NCBI GenBank assembly: GCA_963762525.1
Contig: CAVXKT010000003.1
Span: 620,001-684,000 of the forward strand
Direction of reading: 5' to 3'
Length of the DNA: 64,000 bases
Source of the DNA: DATFDN01 sp963762525
GTDB taxonomy: Bacteria > Pseudomonadota > Alphaproteobacteria > Acetobacterales > Acetobacteraceae
Shown: positions 57,190 to 64,000 of the stretch, piece by piece
Layout: every line of letters begins with the position of its first letter
How positions within the stretch are numbered: position 1 is the first letter of the stretch
The notes under the pieces: generated by a model
The model's database searches: none
Seen by the model: the letters and a program-made list of their open reading frames with translations, nothing else
What the model was told of the DNA's origin: nothing
Made by a program: the position numbers and the translations under genes

Positions 57190-58161
57190 TCAGCCCCGCA
57201 ACTCGGGGATGATCCACAGCGGCCGTTCGCCGCGCGACACCCGCTGCACGTTGTCGAACGCGTTGCGGAACCGCGTGTATTGATTGTCCGCCGTCGGCCC
57301 GGCGAAATGCGGCGTCAAAATCACGTTGTCCAACCCGAACAGCCGATTGTCCACCTCCGGCGGCTCGCGTTCGAACACGTCGAGCCCGGCGCCGGCGATC
57401 CGGCCGTCGCGCAAGGCCCCGATCAGGGCCGCCTCATCCACCACCGGTCCGCGGCAGGTGTTGATCAGGTAGGCACTCGGCTGCATCAGCCGCAGCTCGG
57501 CTTGCCCGAACATCCCGCGCGTCCGCGGCGTCAGCGGCACGTGCAGCGAGACGATGTCGGAGGTTCGCAGCAGTTCGGACATTAGCCGGAAGCGCACGCC
57601 GAGCGCGTCCGCCTGGTCCTCGGTCAGCCGGGCGGTATCATAATATTGCACCTGCATACCGAACGCGCGCGCGAGCCGCGCCACCTTCTTGCCGATCGTT
57701 CCCAGGCCGATGATGCCGAGGGTGCGGCCGTGCAGCTCGAACAGCTGCACGCCGGCGACGTCGTTGCCGCGCCAGCGACCCGAGGCGACCATCCCGTGCT
57801 GCCACGTCAGCCGCCGGCACACCGCGAGCATCAGCAGCAACGCGTGCTCGGCCACCGCCACCGAATTGGCGCCGCCGTTGTTGCACACCGGCACGCCGGC
57901 GCGCCGCGCCGCCTCGATGTCGATGCGGTCGTAGCCGGCGCTCAGGAGTTGCAGCAGCTTGAGCTTGGGCGCGGCGCCGAAGAAGGCGTCATCGGTGGCG
58001 AACTCGCCGAGGCCCACCAGATACTCGGTATCGGCCAGCGCGGCACGGAATTCGCCCGCGTTAGCCCGCGCGCTGATCACCTCGAAGCCGGCGGGCGCCA
58101 GTTCGCGCATCACCTCCATCGCGTTCAGCGGGTTCTCCACCACCAGCACCTTCCCCATCAT
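57190..58161 (-). CDS. D-isomer-specific 2-hydroxyacid dehydrogenase family protein
   Basis: A 323-residue NAD-dependent enzyme. The Rossmann motif is LGIIGLGTIGKKVARLARAF; catalytic Arg lies in NTCRGPVVDEAAL, catalytic Glu in DVFEREPPEVDN, and catalytic His in ILTPHFAGPT. VCNNGGANSVAVAEHALLLM is the usual hinge segment. The family reduces 2-keto acids to D-2-hydroxyacids (lactate, glycerate, phosphoglycerate). The substrate cannot be fixed here. It diverges from the MFS exporter by ~70 bases. The cofactor pocket carries YDTARL after the glycine motif, favouring NAD over NADP (inference). Confidence 0.9.
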   Translation of the reverse strand: MMGKVLVVENPLNAMEVMRELAPAGFEVISARANAGEFRAALADTEYLVGLGEFATDDAFFGAAPKLKLLQLLSAGYDRIDIEAARRAGVPVCNNGGANSVAVAEHALLLMLAVCRRLTWQHGMVASGRWRGNDVAGVQLFELHGRTLGIIGLGTIGKKVARLARAFGMQVQYYDTARLTEDQADALGVRFRLMSELLRTSDIVSLHVPLTPRTRGMFGQAELRLMQPSAYLINTCRGPVVDEAALIGALRDGRIAGAGLDVFEREPPEVDNRLFGLDNVILTPHFAGPTADNQYTRFRNAFDNVQRVSRGERPLWIIPELRG

Positions 58162-58232
58162 CGTTCCCCGGTTTTCACGTCCGTAGCGTATCTGCTCGCA
58201 TCGGCGGGGCCAAATCTGGCATCACGGGAACG

Positions 58233-59402
58233 ATGCGCGTCTCACCCCGTCTGCCGCTGCTGCTCGGCTTCCTCACCGCCGTCGGGCCGGCCTCCACCGA
58301 CATGTACCTGCCCGCCTTCCCGGCGATCGAGGCGTCGCTTCACATTCCGCCCGGCTCGGCGCAATATTCGCTGGCGACCTGGTTTGCCGGATTGGCGGTC
58401 GGGCAGATCACCCAGGGAACCTTGAGCGATCGGCTGGGGCGGCGTCTGCCCCTGCTTCTCGCCACGGCGACCTACACGCTGACCTGCATCGCCTGCGCCC
58501 TGGCGCCATCGATCTGGCTGCTCTCGGGGTTCCGGTTCGTCTCGGCGGTTGCGGCGTCGGCCAGCATGGTGGTTCCGCGCGCGGTGGTGCGTGATCTCGC
58601 CGACGGGCACGCGGCAGCGGTGATGATGGCGCAACTGATCCTGGTGATGGGAGCGGCGCCGATCCTGGCGCCGATGATCGGCGGCGCCATTCTCATGTTC
58701 GCTTCCTGGCGCTGGATCTTCTGGGTCATGACCGTCTATGGCGCCATCGCCAGCGCGCTGGTGTGGGCGGGGCTGCCCGATACGCTGGCGCCCGAGTCGC
58801 GCGCCAGCCATGGCGCCGCCGAGCAGCTGCGCCGCTACGGGGTCATCCTCCGTGAGCGCAGCTTTCTCAGTCACGCCATGCTCGGCGGCTGCGCGACCTT
58901 CGCCTTCTTCGCCTATCTCGGCGGCTCGGCACCGGTGTTCATCGACGGGTTCGGCTTCACCCCACTCGCCTATGGCGCGCTGTTCGGCGTCTGCGCCGCC
59001 GGGCTGATCGCCTGCTCGCAGCTCAACGCCAGGCTGCTGCGCCGTGTCGGGCCGATGCGGCTGCTGCGCATGGTGACGCTGGTCGATCTCGCGGCGACGG
59101 GCTCGCTGCTCGCCGCGGCGCTGATCGGGCTGCATAGCGTGGCGGCCATTCTGGTGCCGCTGTTCGTCTTCGTGAGCTGCCAGGGCCTGATTTACCCCAA
59201 TATCACGGTCGGCGCGCTGTCGCATCACGGTGCGCATGCCGGCGCCGCCTCGGCGCTGATGGGCACCGGTCAGTTCCTGCTCGGCGCCATTGCCGGGCTG
59301 GCGGTGGGTATCCTGACCGACGGCACGCCCCGCGGGATGGCGGCGCTTATGCTGGCTGGCGTGCTCGGCATGGTCGTTGCCGATCGCGCCCGTCCGCCGT
59401 AG
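58233..59402 (+). CDS. MFS transporter, Bcr/CflA family multidrug exporter
   Basis: A 389-residue protein with twelve hydrophobic helices. The first loop has GPASTDMYLPAFPAIEASL, the DTDMYLP-like mark of Bcr/CflA exporters. GTLSDRLGRRLPLLLATATY forms the MFS motif A. FRFVSAVAASASMVVPRAVV and LAPMIGGAILMFASWRWIFW lie in helices 4-6. It likely expels antibiotics or metabolites by proton antiport. The ligand is unknown. No regulator is adjacent. Confidence 0.9.
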   Translation: MRVSPRLPLLLGFLTAVGPASTDMYLPAFPAIEASLHIPPGSAQYSLATWFAGLAVGQITQGTLSDRLGRRLPLLLATATYTLTCIACALAPSIWLLSGFRFVSAVAASASMVVPRAVVRDLADGHAAAVMMAQLILVMGAAPILAPMIGGAILMFASWRWIFWVMTVYGAIASALVWAGLPDTLAPESRASHGAAEQLRRYGVILRERSFLSHAMLGGCATFAFFAYLGGSAPVFIDGFGFTPLAYGALFGVCAAGLIACSQLNARLLRRVGPMRLLRMVTLVDLAATGSLLAAALIGLHSVAAILVPLFVFVSCQGLIYPNITVGALSHHGAHAGAASALMGTGQFLLGAIAGLAVGILTDGTPRGMAALMLAGVLGMVVADRARPP

Positions 59403-59432
59403 TGAAACAACTTCGCCGGGGAGGGAAAAACA

Positions 59433-60632
59433 GTGATACGGACACTCGTCGCCGCGCTCCTGCTCGCCGCTTGCGTCGCTCTGCAATCGCGGGCGGAAAT
59501 CCCCGGAAACACCGTGACCATCGGCATGTTGACGGATCTGAACGCCGGCAACGCGGATGCGACGGGCCGCGGATCGGTGCTCGCGGCGCGGCTTGCCGCC
59601 GAGGACGCGGCGAAGTTCATGCCGGGCGTTAAAGTCGATGTGATCGAGGCCGACCACAAGAACAACCCGGAGGTCGCTTCCACCATTGCCCGCGAGTGGA
59701 CGACCAGCCGCGGGGTGAACGTGATCGCCGACGTGCCGTTCTCCTCCGCGGGCTTGGCGGTCAATCAAGTCGTCCGCGGGGCCCCGCGCACGCTGTTCAT
59801 CGCCTCCGGCACCGGAACCAGCGATCTGACCGGCAAGTTCTGCTCGCCGAACACGATTCAATGGACCTATGACACCTGGTCCACCGGCAACGTCGTCGCG
59901 CGCGCGCTCGTGCAGCGCGGCGAGAAATCCTGGTTCTTCATCACCGCCGATTATGCGTTCGGCGCGGCCTTGCAGCGCGACACTTCGGCGGCGATCATCG
60001 CCGCCGGCGGGACGGTTGTCGGCAGCATCAAGAACCCGCCCTTCTCCGCGGATTTTTCCTCCTACCTGATTGCCGCGCAGAACAGTCCGGCGCAGGTGGT
60101 CGGACTGGCCAATGCCGCCGCCGACCTGATCAACCTCATCAAGCAGGCGCACGAATTCGGGGTGAGTAAGCATCTGGCGGCGCTGCTGATGCTGATCACC
60201 GATGTGCATTCGCTCGGGCTGAAGACCGCGCAGGGGCTCTACCTCGCTTCCCCGTTCTATTGGGATCTCAATCCCCGCACCCGCGCATTTTCCGCTCGCT
60301 TCAGCGAGCGCATGGGCGGCCATGAGCCCTCGATGCTTCAGGCCGGCGTCTATTCCGGCGTGCTCGATTATCTGAAGGCGGTGAAGGCGACCGGCACCAC
60401 CGAGGCATCCGCGGTGATGGCGGAAATGCAGAGCACGCCGGCCGATGACGACGCCTTCGGCAAGACGATCGTCCGCAAGGACGGCCGGGCGATCCACGAT
60501 TTCTACCTGTTCCAGGTGAAGGCGCCCGCCGAGTTCGACGGGCCATGGGACGTCTACAAGCTGGTGTCCACGGTGCCCGGCGATCAGGCCTTCAGACCCG
60601 CCTCGGAGGGCGGCTGTCCGCTCGTGAAGTGA
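59433..60632 (+). CDS. ABC transporter solute-binding protein, LivK-like (orphan paralog)
   Basis: A 399-residue type I binding protein with a signal peptide (VAALLLAACVALQSRAE) from a GTG at 59433 after GGGGAGGG. TVTIGMLTDLNAGNADATG, VIEADHKNNPEVASTIAREW, SWFFITADYAFGAALQRDTS, PAQVVGLANAAADLINLIKQ and the end ASEGGCPLVK resemble the protein at 25092-26312 along its whole length. No permease or ATPase neighbours are present. It probably supplies a distant ABC system or acts as a sensor. The ligand is unknown; branched-chain amino acids or small amides are the family's usual cargo. Confidence 0.87.
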   Translation: MIRTLVAALLLAACVALQSRAEIPGNTVTIGMLTDLNAGNADATGRGSVLAARLAAEDAAKFMPGVKVDVIEADHKNNPEVASTIAREWTTSRGVNVIADVPFSSAGLAVNQVVRGAPRTLFIASGTGTSDLTGKFCSPNTIQWTYDTWSTGNVVARALVQRGEKSWFFITADYAFGAALQRDTSAAIIAAGGTVVGSIKNPPFSADFSSYLIAAQNSPAQVVGLANAAADLINLIKQAHEFGVSKHLAALLMLITDVHSLGLKTAQGLYLASPFYWDLNPRTRAFSARFSERMGGHEPSMLQAGVYSGVLDYLKAVKATGTTEASAVMAEMQSTPADDDAFGKTIVRKDGRAIHDFYLFQVKAPAEFDGPWDVYKLVSTVPGDQAFRPASEGGCPLVK

Positions 60633-60653
60633 GCCGTCACGGGCCGCCTCGCG

Positions 60654-60947
60654 TCAGCTCAGGTGCTGCGCCAGGTGCTTGTTCATCTCGAACATGGTCA
60701 CCTTGTCCTTGCCGAACACCTTGCGCAGCTTGTCGTCGGCCAGGATTTCGCGGCGGTTTTCCGGGTTCTGCAGGTTGTGCGCCTTGATGTAGTCCCACAC
60801 CTTGCTCACCACCTCGCCGCGCGCCCGGTGCTCCGATCCGATCACCGCCGCGAGCTCCTTCGAGGGCTGCAGCGGCTTCAGCAGCGGGCTTTCCTTGCCG
60901 CCTTTGGCTTTGGGGGACGCCTTTTTCGCCGTAGGTTTCGTCGCCAT
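60654..60947 (-). CDS. SWIB/MDM2 domain-containing protein
   Basis: A 97-residue protein from MATKPTAKKASPKAKGGKES (the ATG at 60947; one at 60965 is less likely). The first 25 residues are Lys/Ala-rich, like a histone tail. The rest is a SWIB fold: LLKPLQPSKELAAVIGSEHR, ARGEVVSKVWDYIKAHNLQN, RREILADDKLRKVFGKDKVT and MFEMNKHLAQHLS. SWIB domains occur in eukaryotic chromatin remodelers and in chlamydial and alphaproteobacterial small proteins. A role in DNA or chromatin organisation is likely but unproven. It converges on the binding-protein gene. Confidence 0.92.
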   Translation of the reverse strand: MATKPTAKKASPKAKGGKESPLLKPLQPSKELAAVIGSEHRARGEVVSKVWDYIKAHNLQNPENRREILADDKLRKVFGKDKVTMFEMNKHLAQHLS

Positions 60948-61065
60948 CGGGTCACTCCTGATCATTCACGATTTGCTTGAGATCGCGGGCAACCGCTGCC
61001 TAGTCGAACATGCCGTTGCGAATCAACCGCGTTGCCGATCGCGCCCGCGCGCCCATAATAGGGAC

Positions 61066-61809
61066 ATGACGCTCATCATCGGTATCCCGGCCTGCGAGCG
61101 GACGCGCAACGGGCTTCTGTGGCACGAGACGCCGGCGCGCTACGCCGCCGCCGTCGAAGGTGGGGTCGGCGCGCTGCCGATCATGATCCCGCCCTCGGGC
61201 GAGGCGCAATCGGCAATTCTGGATCGGCTGGACGGACTTCTGTTGCCCGGCAGCCCCACCAACGTCCACCCGGATCATTACGCTGGCGGCGATAGCCTCA
61301 CCCCCGAGATGCACGACCCGGCGCGCGACGCCACCACCTTGCCGCTGATCCGAGCCGCCATCGCCCGCGGGCTGCCGCTGCTGGCGATTTGCCGCGGCAT
61401 TCAGGAACTGAACGTCGCCCTTGGCGGCAGCCTGCACCAGACCGTTCACGCGCTGCCCGACCGGCTGGATCATCGCGGCGGGGAGGGACCGATCGAACGC
61501 CGCTACGGCCCCAAGCACGTCATTCGCCTTACCGGCCAGCTCCGCCGTATTCTGGGAACGGCCGACATCCAGGTGAACTCCCTGCATGGCCAGGCGATCG
61601 ACCGACTTGCCCCCGGCATGACCGTCGAGGCGCTGGCGCCCGACGGCACGATCGAAGCGGTGCGGGTCGCCGGCGCGCCGGGTTTTGCCTTCGGCGTGCA
61701 ATGGCATCCGGAGTGGAATTACCGGGACGATCCGTCCAGTCTGGCGCTGTTCCGCGCCTTCGGCGAGGCGTGCCGGGCTTATCAGCAAGGATTGCGAAAG
61801 GCGGCCTAG
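61066..61809 (+). CDS. Gamma-glutamyl-gamma-aminobutyrate hydrolase family protein (PuuD-like, class I GATase)
   Basis: A 247-residue peptidase C26-type protein from the ATG at 61066 (MTLIIGIPACERTRNGLLWH). The catalytic Cys is in AICRGIQELNVALGGSLHQT, and the His/Glu pair is in GVQWHPEWNYRDD. GLLLPGSPTNVHPDHYAGG is the typical early motif. It hydrolyses gamma-glutamyl bonds, as in putrescine degradation, although other amide substrates are possible. Its TAG is one base from the ATG of the SDR gene. The frame further up overlaps the SWIB gene on the other strand. Confidence 0.9.
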   Translation: MTLIIGIPACERTRNGLLWHETPARYAAAVEGGVGALPIMIPPSGEAQSAILDRLDGLLLPGSPTNVHPDHYAGGDSLTPEMHDPARDATTLPLIRAAIARGLPLLAICRGIQELNVALGGSLHQTVHALPDRLDHRGGEGPIERRYGPKHVIRLTGQLRRILGTADIQVNSLHGQAIDRLAPGMTVEALAPDGTIEAVRVAGAPGFAFGVQWHPEWNYRDDPSSLALFRAFGEACRAYQQGLRKAA

Positions 61810-61810
61810 C

Positions 61811-62575
61811 ATGGACCTCCAGCTTGCGGGGAAGCGCGCCCTGATTACGGGGGGCTCGAAGGGGATCGGTCGCGCCTCGGCGACGATTTTGGCCGAGGAG
61901 GGCTGCCACATTACCCTGGTTGCGCGCGACGCGACGACCTTGGAAGAGGCTGCTGGTGGCATCCGTGCGCGCCGACAGGTCACGGTGCGCACCATTGCCG
62001 CCGACCTCGCATCGGATGCCGCCGTGCGGCGGGTCGCCGAACAGGCCGGCGAGGTCGACATCCTGGTGAACAACGCCGGCGCCATCCCGCCGGGCGATCT
62101 CGCGAGCGTGGGCGACGAGACGCTGCGGCGAGCATGGGATCTCAAGGTGTTCGGCTTCATTTCCTTCTGTCGCGCCGTCTATCCGCGCATGGTCGCGCGC
62201 GGCGCCGGCGTGATCGTCAACGTCATCGGCGCCGCCGGCGAGAAATTCCCGCCCGGATATATCGCCGGCGCCGCCGGCAACGCCGCGCTGATGGGATTTA
62301 CCCGTGCTCTCGGCCGACAGGCGCCCGCCGACGGGCTGCGGGTGGTCGCGATCAACCCCGGGCCGGTGGCGACCGACCGGCTCATAATGCTGCAACGTGA
62401 CCGCGCGGCGAAGACGCTGGGCGATGCCGAGCGCTGGCGGGAGTTGCTTTCGGGGATGCCTTTCGGCCGCGCTGCCACGCCGGAGGAAATCGGCCACGCG
62501 GTCGCCTTCCTCGCCAGCCCGCTCTCCGGCTACACCTCGGGCACCATTCTCACCATCGACGGCGGCGCGGGCTAG
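61811..62575 (+). CDS. SDR family oxidoreductase with an unusual active site
   Basis: A 254-residue Rossmann enzyme from MDLQLAGKRALITGGSKGIG. The NAD(P) motif TGGSKGIGRAS, VDILVNNAGAIPPGDLASVG and the late INPGPVATDRLIMLQRDRAA fit the classical SDRs. Instead of Ser...Tyr-x3-Lys it reads NVIGAAGEKFPPGYIAGAAG: Tyr is present, but the Lys is Gly/Ala. A subgroup of SDRs with this GYIAGAAGN pattern exists; its chemistry may differ or be absent. It sits one base after the PuuD-like gene, so they likely share a transcript. Confidence 0.87.
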   Translation: MDLQLAGKRALITGGSKGIGRASATILAEEGCHITLVARDATTLEEAAGGIRARRQVTVRTIAADLASDAAVRRVAEQAGEVDILVNNAGAIPPGDLASVGDETLRRAWDLKVFGFISFCRAVYPRMVARGAGVIVNVIGAAGEKFPPGYIAGAAGNAALMGFTRALGRQAPADGLRVVAINPGPVATDRLIMLQRDRAAKTLGDAERWRELLSGMPFGRAATPEEIGHAVAFLASPLSGYTSGTILTIDGGAG

Positions 62576-62675
62576 TCGCCTGCCGACCGCAATCACCGGG
62601 CGTCGTCCGAGCCATCTGGCCTCCCGGCCGTGGTCATTGCATGCTGGTGTCGGCTGTAATTCGGGGGGAAGCGGA

Positions 62676-63494
62676 ATGAAACCGAAACTTGTGCTTGCAG
62701 GCGCTTGCCTTGCGCTCGCGTTGCCGATCGCAGCCCGAGCCGCGCCGCCGGGCTTCGTGCATCAGGGCAATGTCACCCTCTGCACCGACCCCACCTATGC
62801 GCCGATGGAATTCTACGAGCATCCCGGCGAGCGGGAGCCCGTGGGGTTTGATATCGACCTCGCCCGCGCGCTCGCGAAGCGGTGGAATGCCGACTTGCGC
62901 ATCATCAGCATGGGGTTCACCGGCCTGCTGCCGGGGGTGCAGGCGGGGCGCTGCGACTTCGTGATGAGCGGCACCTTCATCACCCCGGAGCGGATCCAGA
63001 ACTTCAGCGGCGTGCCGTATCTGGTCTCGTCGATGGTCCTGCTGGTGCGCGCAGGCACCACCGCCATCACAAAACCCGAGGACCTCTCCGGCAAGGTGCT
63101 CGCCGTCCAGGCCGGCACGCAATACGAAAAGCGCGCGCACGCGCTGAGCGACGAGCTGGTCAAGCAAGGCAAGCCGCCGGTCACCATCCAGGCCTATCCC
63201 GGCGGGTCCGATGCGATCCAGCAACTGACCACCGGCCGGGCCATCGCGGCGATCACCCAGGACACCGAGGCCGCCTGGCGCTCGGTCGCACAGCCGGGCG
63301 TGTTCGCCGTCGCCTACACCTATCCGGCCACCGACGAGTTCGGCGCCTATTTTGCCAAGGAACCGGCCGACGTGGCGATCGTTCGCGACGACATCGCCGG
63401 GTTGCGCGCCGACGGCACGGAAAAGTCGATCGCCGCCAAGTGGCACCTGCCGCCCGGCGACGCCGAGGCCCCGCTCACCGAGCCCAAGATGTGA
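62676..63494 (+). CDS. Amino-acid ABC transporter, periplasmic binding protein (family 3)
   Basis: A 272-residue protein with signal peptide LVLAGACLALALPIAARAAP from the ATG at 62676, which GGGGGGAAG precedes. VTLCTDPTYAPMEFYEHPG, VGFDIDLARALAKRWNADLR, RCDFVMSGTFITPERI, DLSGKVLAVQAGTQYEKRA and GRAIAAITQDTEAAWRSV are hallmarks of family 3 (polar amino acid, opine) binding proteins. The binding arginine and aspartate of the amino-acid site are in the ITPERI and TQDTE areas. It delivers an amino acid to the permease that overlaps its stop. Confidence 0.9.
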   Translation: MKPKLVLAGACLALALPIAARAAPPGFVHQGNVTLCTDPTYAPMEFYEHPGEREPVGFDIDLARALAKRWNADLRIISMGFTGLLPGVQAGRCDFVMSGTFITPERIQNFSGVPYLVSSMVLLVRAGTTAITKPEDLSGKVLAVQAGTQYEKRAHALSDELVKQGKPPVTIQAYPGGSDAIQQLTTGRAIAAITQDTEAAWRSVAQPGVFAVAYTYPATDEFGAYFAKEPADVAIVRDDIAGLRADGTEKSIAAKWHLPPGDAEAPLTEPKM

Positions 63495-64000
63495 CCTTCG
63501 ATCTGCGCCTGTTCTTCGGCGCCCTCATCTCCCGGGCGTTTTTCGAGGGCGCCGTCGTGACCGTTGTGCTGACCATCCTGTCGCACGCGGTGGGAATCGC
63601 CGGCGGACTGGGGATCGCCGTCATGTCGGGCGCCGGCGCCCGCGTGCTGCGCGGGTTCGCGGTGTTCTATGTCTGGCTGTTTCGCGGCGCCCCCGTTCTG
63701 CTGCTGCTGCTGTTCGTCTGGAACGCGCTGCCGCAGCTCATTCCCGCCTTCCGGCAGAGCTGGTTCACGCCCTTCCTCGCCGCGCTGCTGGCGCTCGGTC
63801 TCAACGAGACCGCCTATCAGGCGGAGATCAGCCGCGCCGCCCTGCTTTCGGTCCCGCGCGGGCAGCGCGATGCCGCCGCCGCGCTCGGCCTCACCCGGGT
63901 CAAGGCGTTCTGGCTCGTGGTCATGCCGCAGGCGCTGCAAGTCGCAATTCCGCCGACCGTGAACGAATTCATCACCCTGCTGAAGACGACCTCGCTCGCC
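63491..64000 (+). CDS. Amino-acid ABC transporter permease (partial, cut by window end)
   Basis: The first ~170 residues of a HisM/GlnP-type permease. It begins VTFDLRLFFGALISRAFFEG at a GTG overlapping the binding-protein TGA. It has LWLFRGAPVLLLLLFVWNAL-like first helices (YVWLFRGAPVLLLLLF) and the EAA-loop segment SVPRGQRDAAAALGLTRVKA, FWLVVMPQALQVAIPPTVNE, which binds the ATPase. The typical ALGLNETAYQAEISRAALL is present. The downstream part and the ATPase lie outside the window. Confidence 0.9.
   Translation, partial: MTFDLRLFFGALISRAFFEGAVVTVVLTILSHAVGIAGGLGIAVMSGAGARVLRGFAVFYVWLFRGAPVLLLLLFVWNALPQLIPAFRQSWFTPFLAALLALGLNETAYQAEISRAALLSVPRGQRDAAAALGLTRVKAFWLVVMPQALQVAIPPTVNEFITLLKTTSLA

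Noticed and set aside
55189..57585. 798-codon plus-strand open frame over htpG
   Set aside because: Antisense shadow of a well-supported Hsp90; no ribosome-binding site or protein motif.

Overview
The window is about 64 kb of very GC-rich chromosomal DNA. Gene order and protein types point to an alphaproteobacterium, most likely Rhodospirillales/Acetobacterales (Acetobacteraceae-like). The supporting signs are the dnaB-alr-mlaE-mlaF run, a tolC/PopZ-like(DUF2497)/valS operon, a MoxR/DUF58/DUF4159 membrane cluster beside DUF1285-nudix-cca, and several orphan ABC solute-binding proteins. This is inference from content; no taxonomic marker was compared with a database.

Layout. 1-3.6 kb: the end of alaS, then a minus-strand run of a zinc alcohol dehydrogenase, an FMN alpha-hydroxy-acid dehydrogenase, a secreted ankyrin-like protein and TspO. 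3.7-10.4 kb: a minus-strand operon of MoxR ATPase, DUF58, DUF4159 and a VWA-like membrane protein, with junctions that touch or overlap. 10.5-14.9 kb: plus-strand DUF1285, nudix hydrolase, CCA-adding enzyme and an MsbA-like exporter. 14.9-23.7 kb: minus-strand formaldehyde-dehydrogenase-like ADH, DUF4239, MlaF, MlaE, alanine racemase, DnaB, cyclopropane-fatty-acid synthase, a luciferase-like oxidoreductase and a Rieske ferredoxin. 23.8-27.9 kb: ferredoxin reductase, two orphan solute-binding proteins and tRNA-Pro(CGG). 28-37.8 kb: ValRS, a PopZ-like protein, TolC, two tandem paralogous small secreted proteins, a lytic transglycosylase, an Asp/Glu racemase-family protein and topoisomerase IV subunit B (ParE).

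37.6-40.3 kb is the clearest accessory block. A complete IS5-family (IS427-type) element and an unrecognised, less GC-rich protein lie between the 3' end of parE and a second, diverged copy of that 3' end. Next come a berberine-bridge-type flavoenzyme, TrmJ-like methyltransferase and CysRS. 44.6-49.6 kb holds an Nramp-like transporter, a TauD-type dioxygenase, myo-inositol-1-phosphate synthase and the two subunits of a Rieske ring-hydroxylating oxygenase. Its likely electron-transfer partners are the ferredoxin and reductase at 23.4-25.1 kb. 49.8-64 kb: ADP-forming acyl-CoA synthetase, a WecA-type transferase, MarR regulator, leucyl aminopeptidase, HtpG, a D-2-hydroxyacid dehydrogenase, a Bcr/CflA exporter, an orphan solute-binding protein, a SWIB protein, a PuuD-like hydrolase, an SDR, and an amino-acid ABC transporter cut by the window end.

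A caution applies throughout. Many genes, including essential ones (valS, parE), carry single-base frameshifts, densest at 28-40 kb. Most look like sequence or assembly errors rather than real decay. For such genes I give the span of the whole gene and say where the frame changes. No CRISPR array, rRNA, prophage or clearly novel defence system was seen. The best candidates for something undescribed are the unknown protein in the parE-bracketed block and the tandem small secreted proteins.
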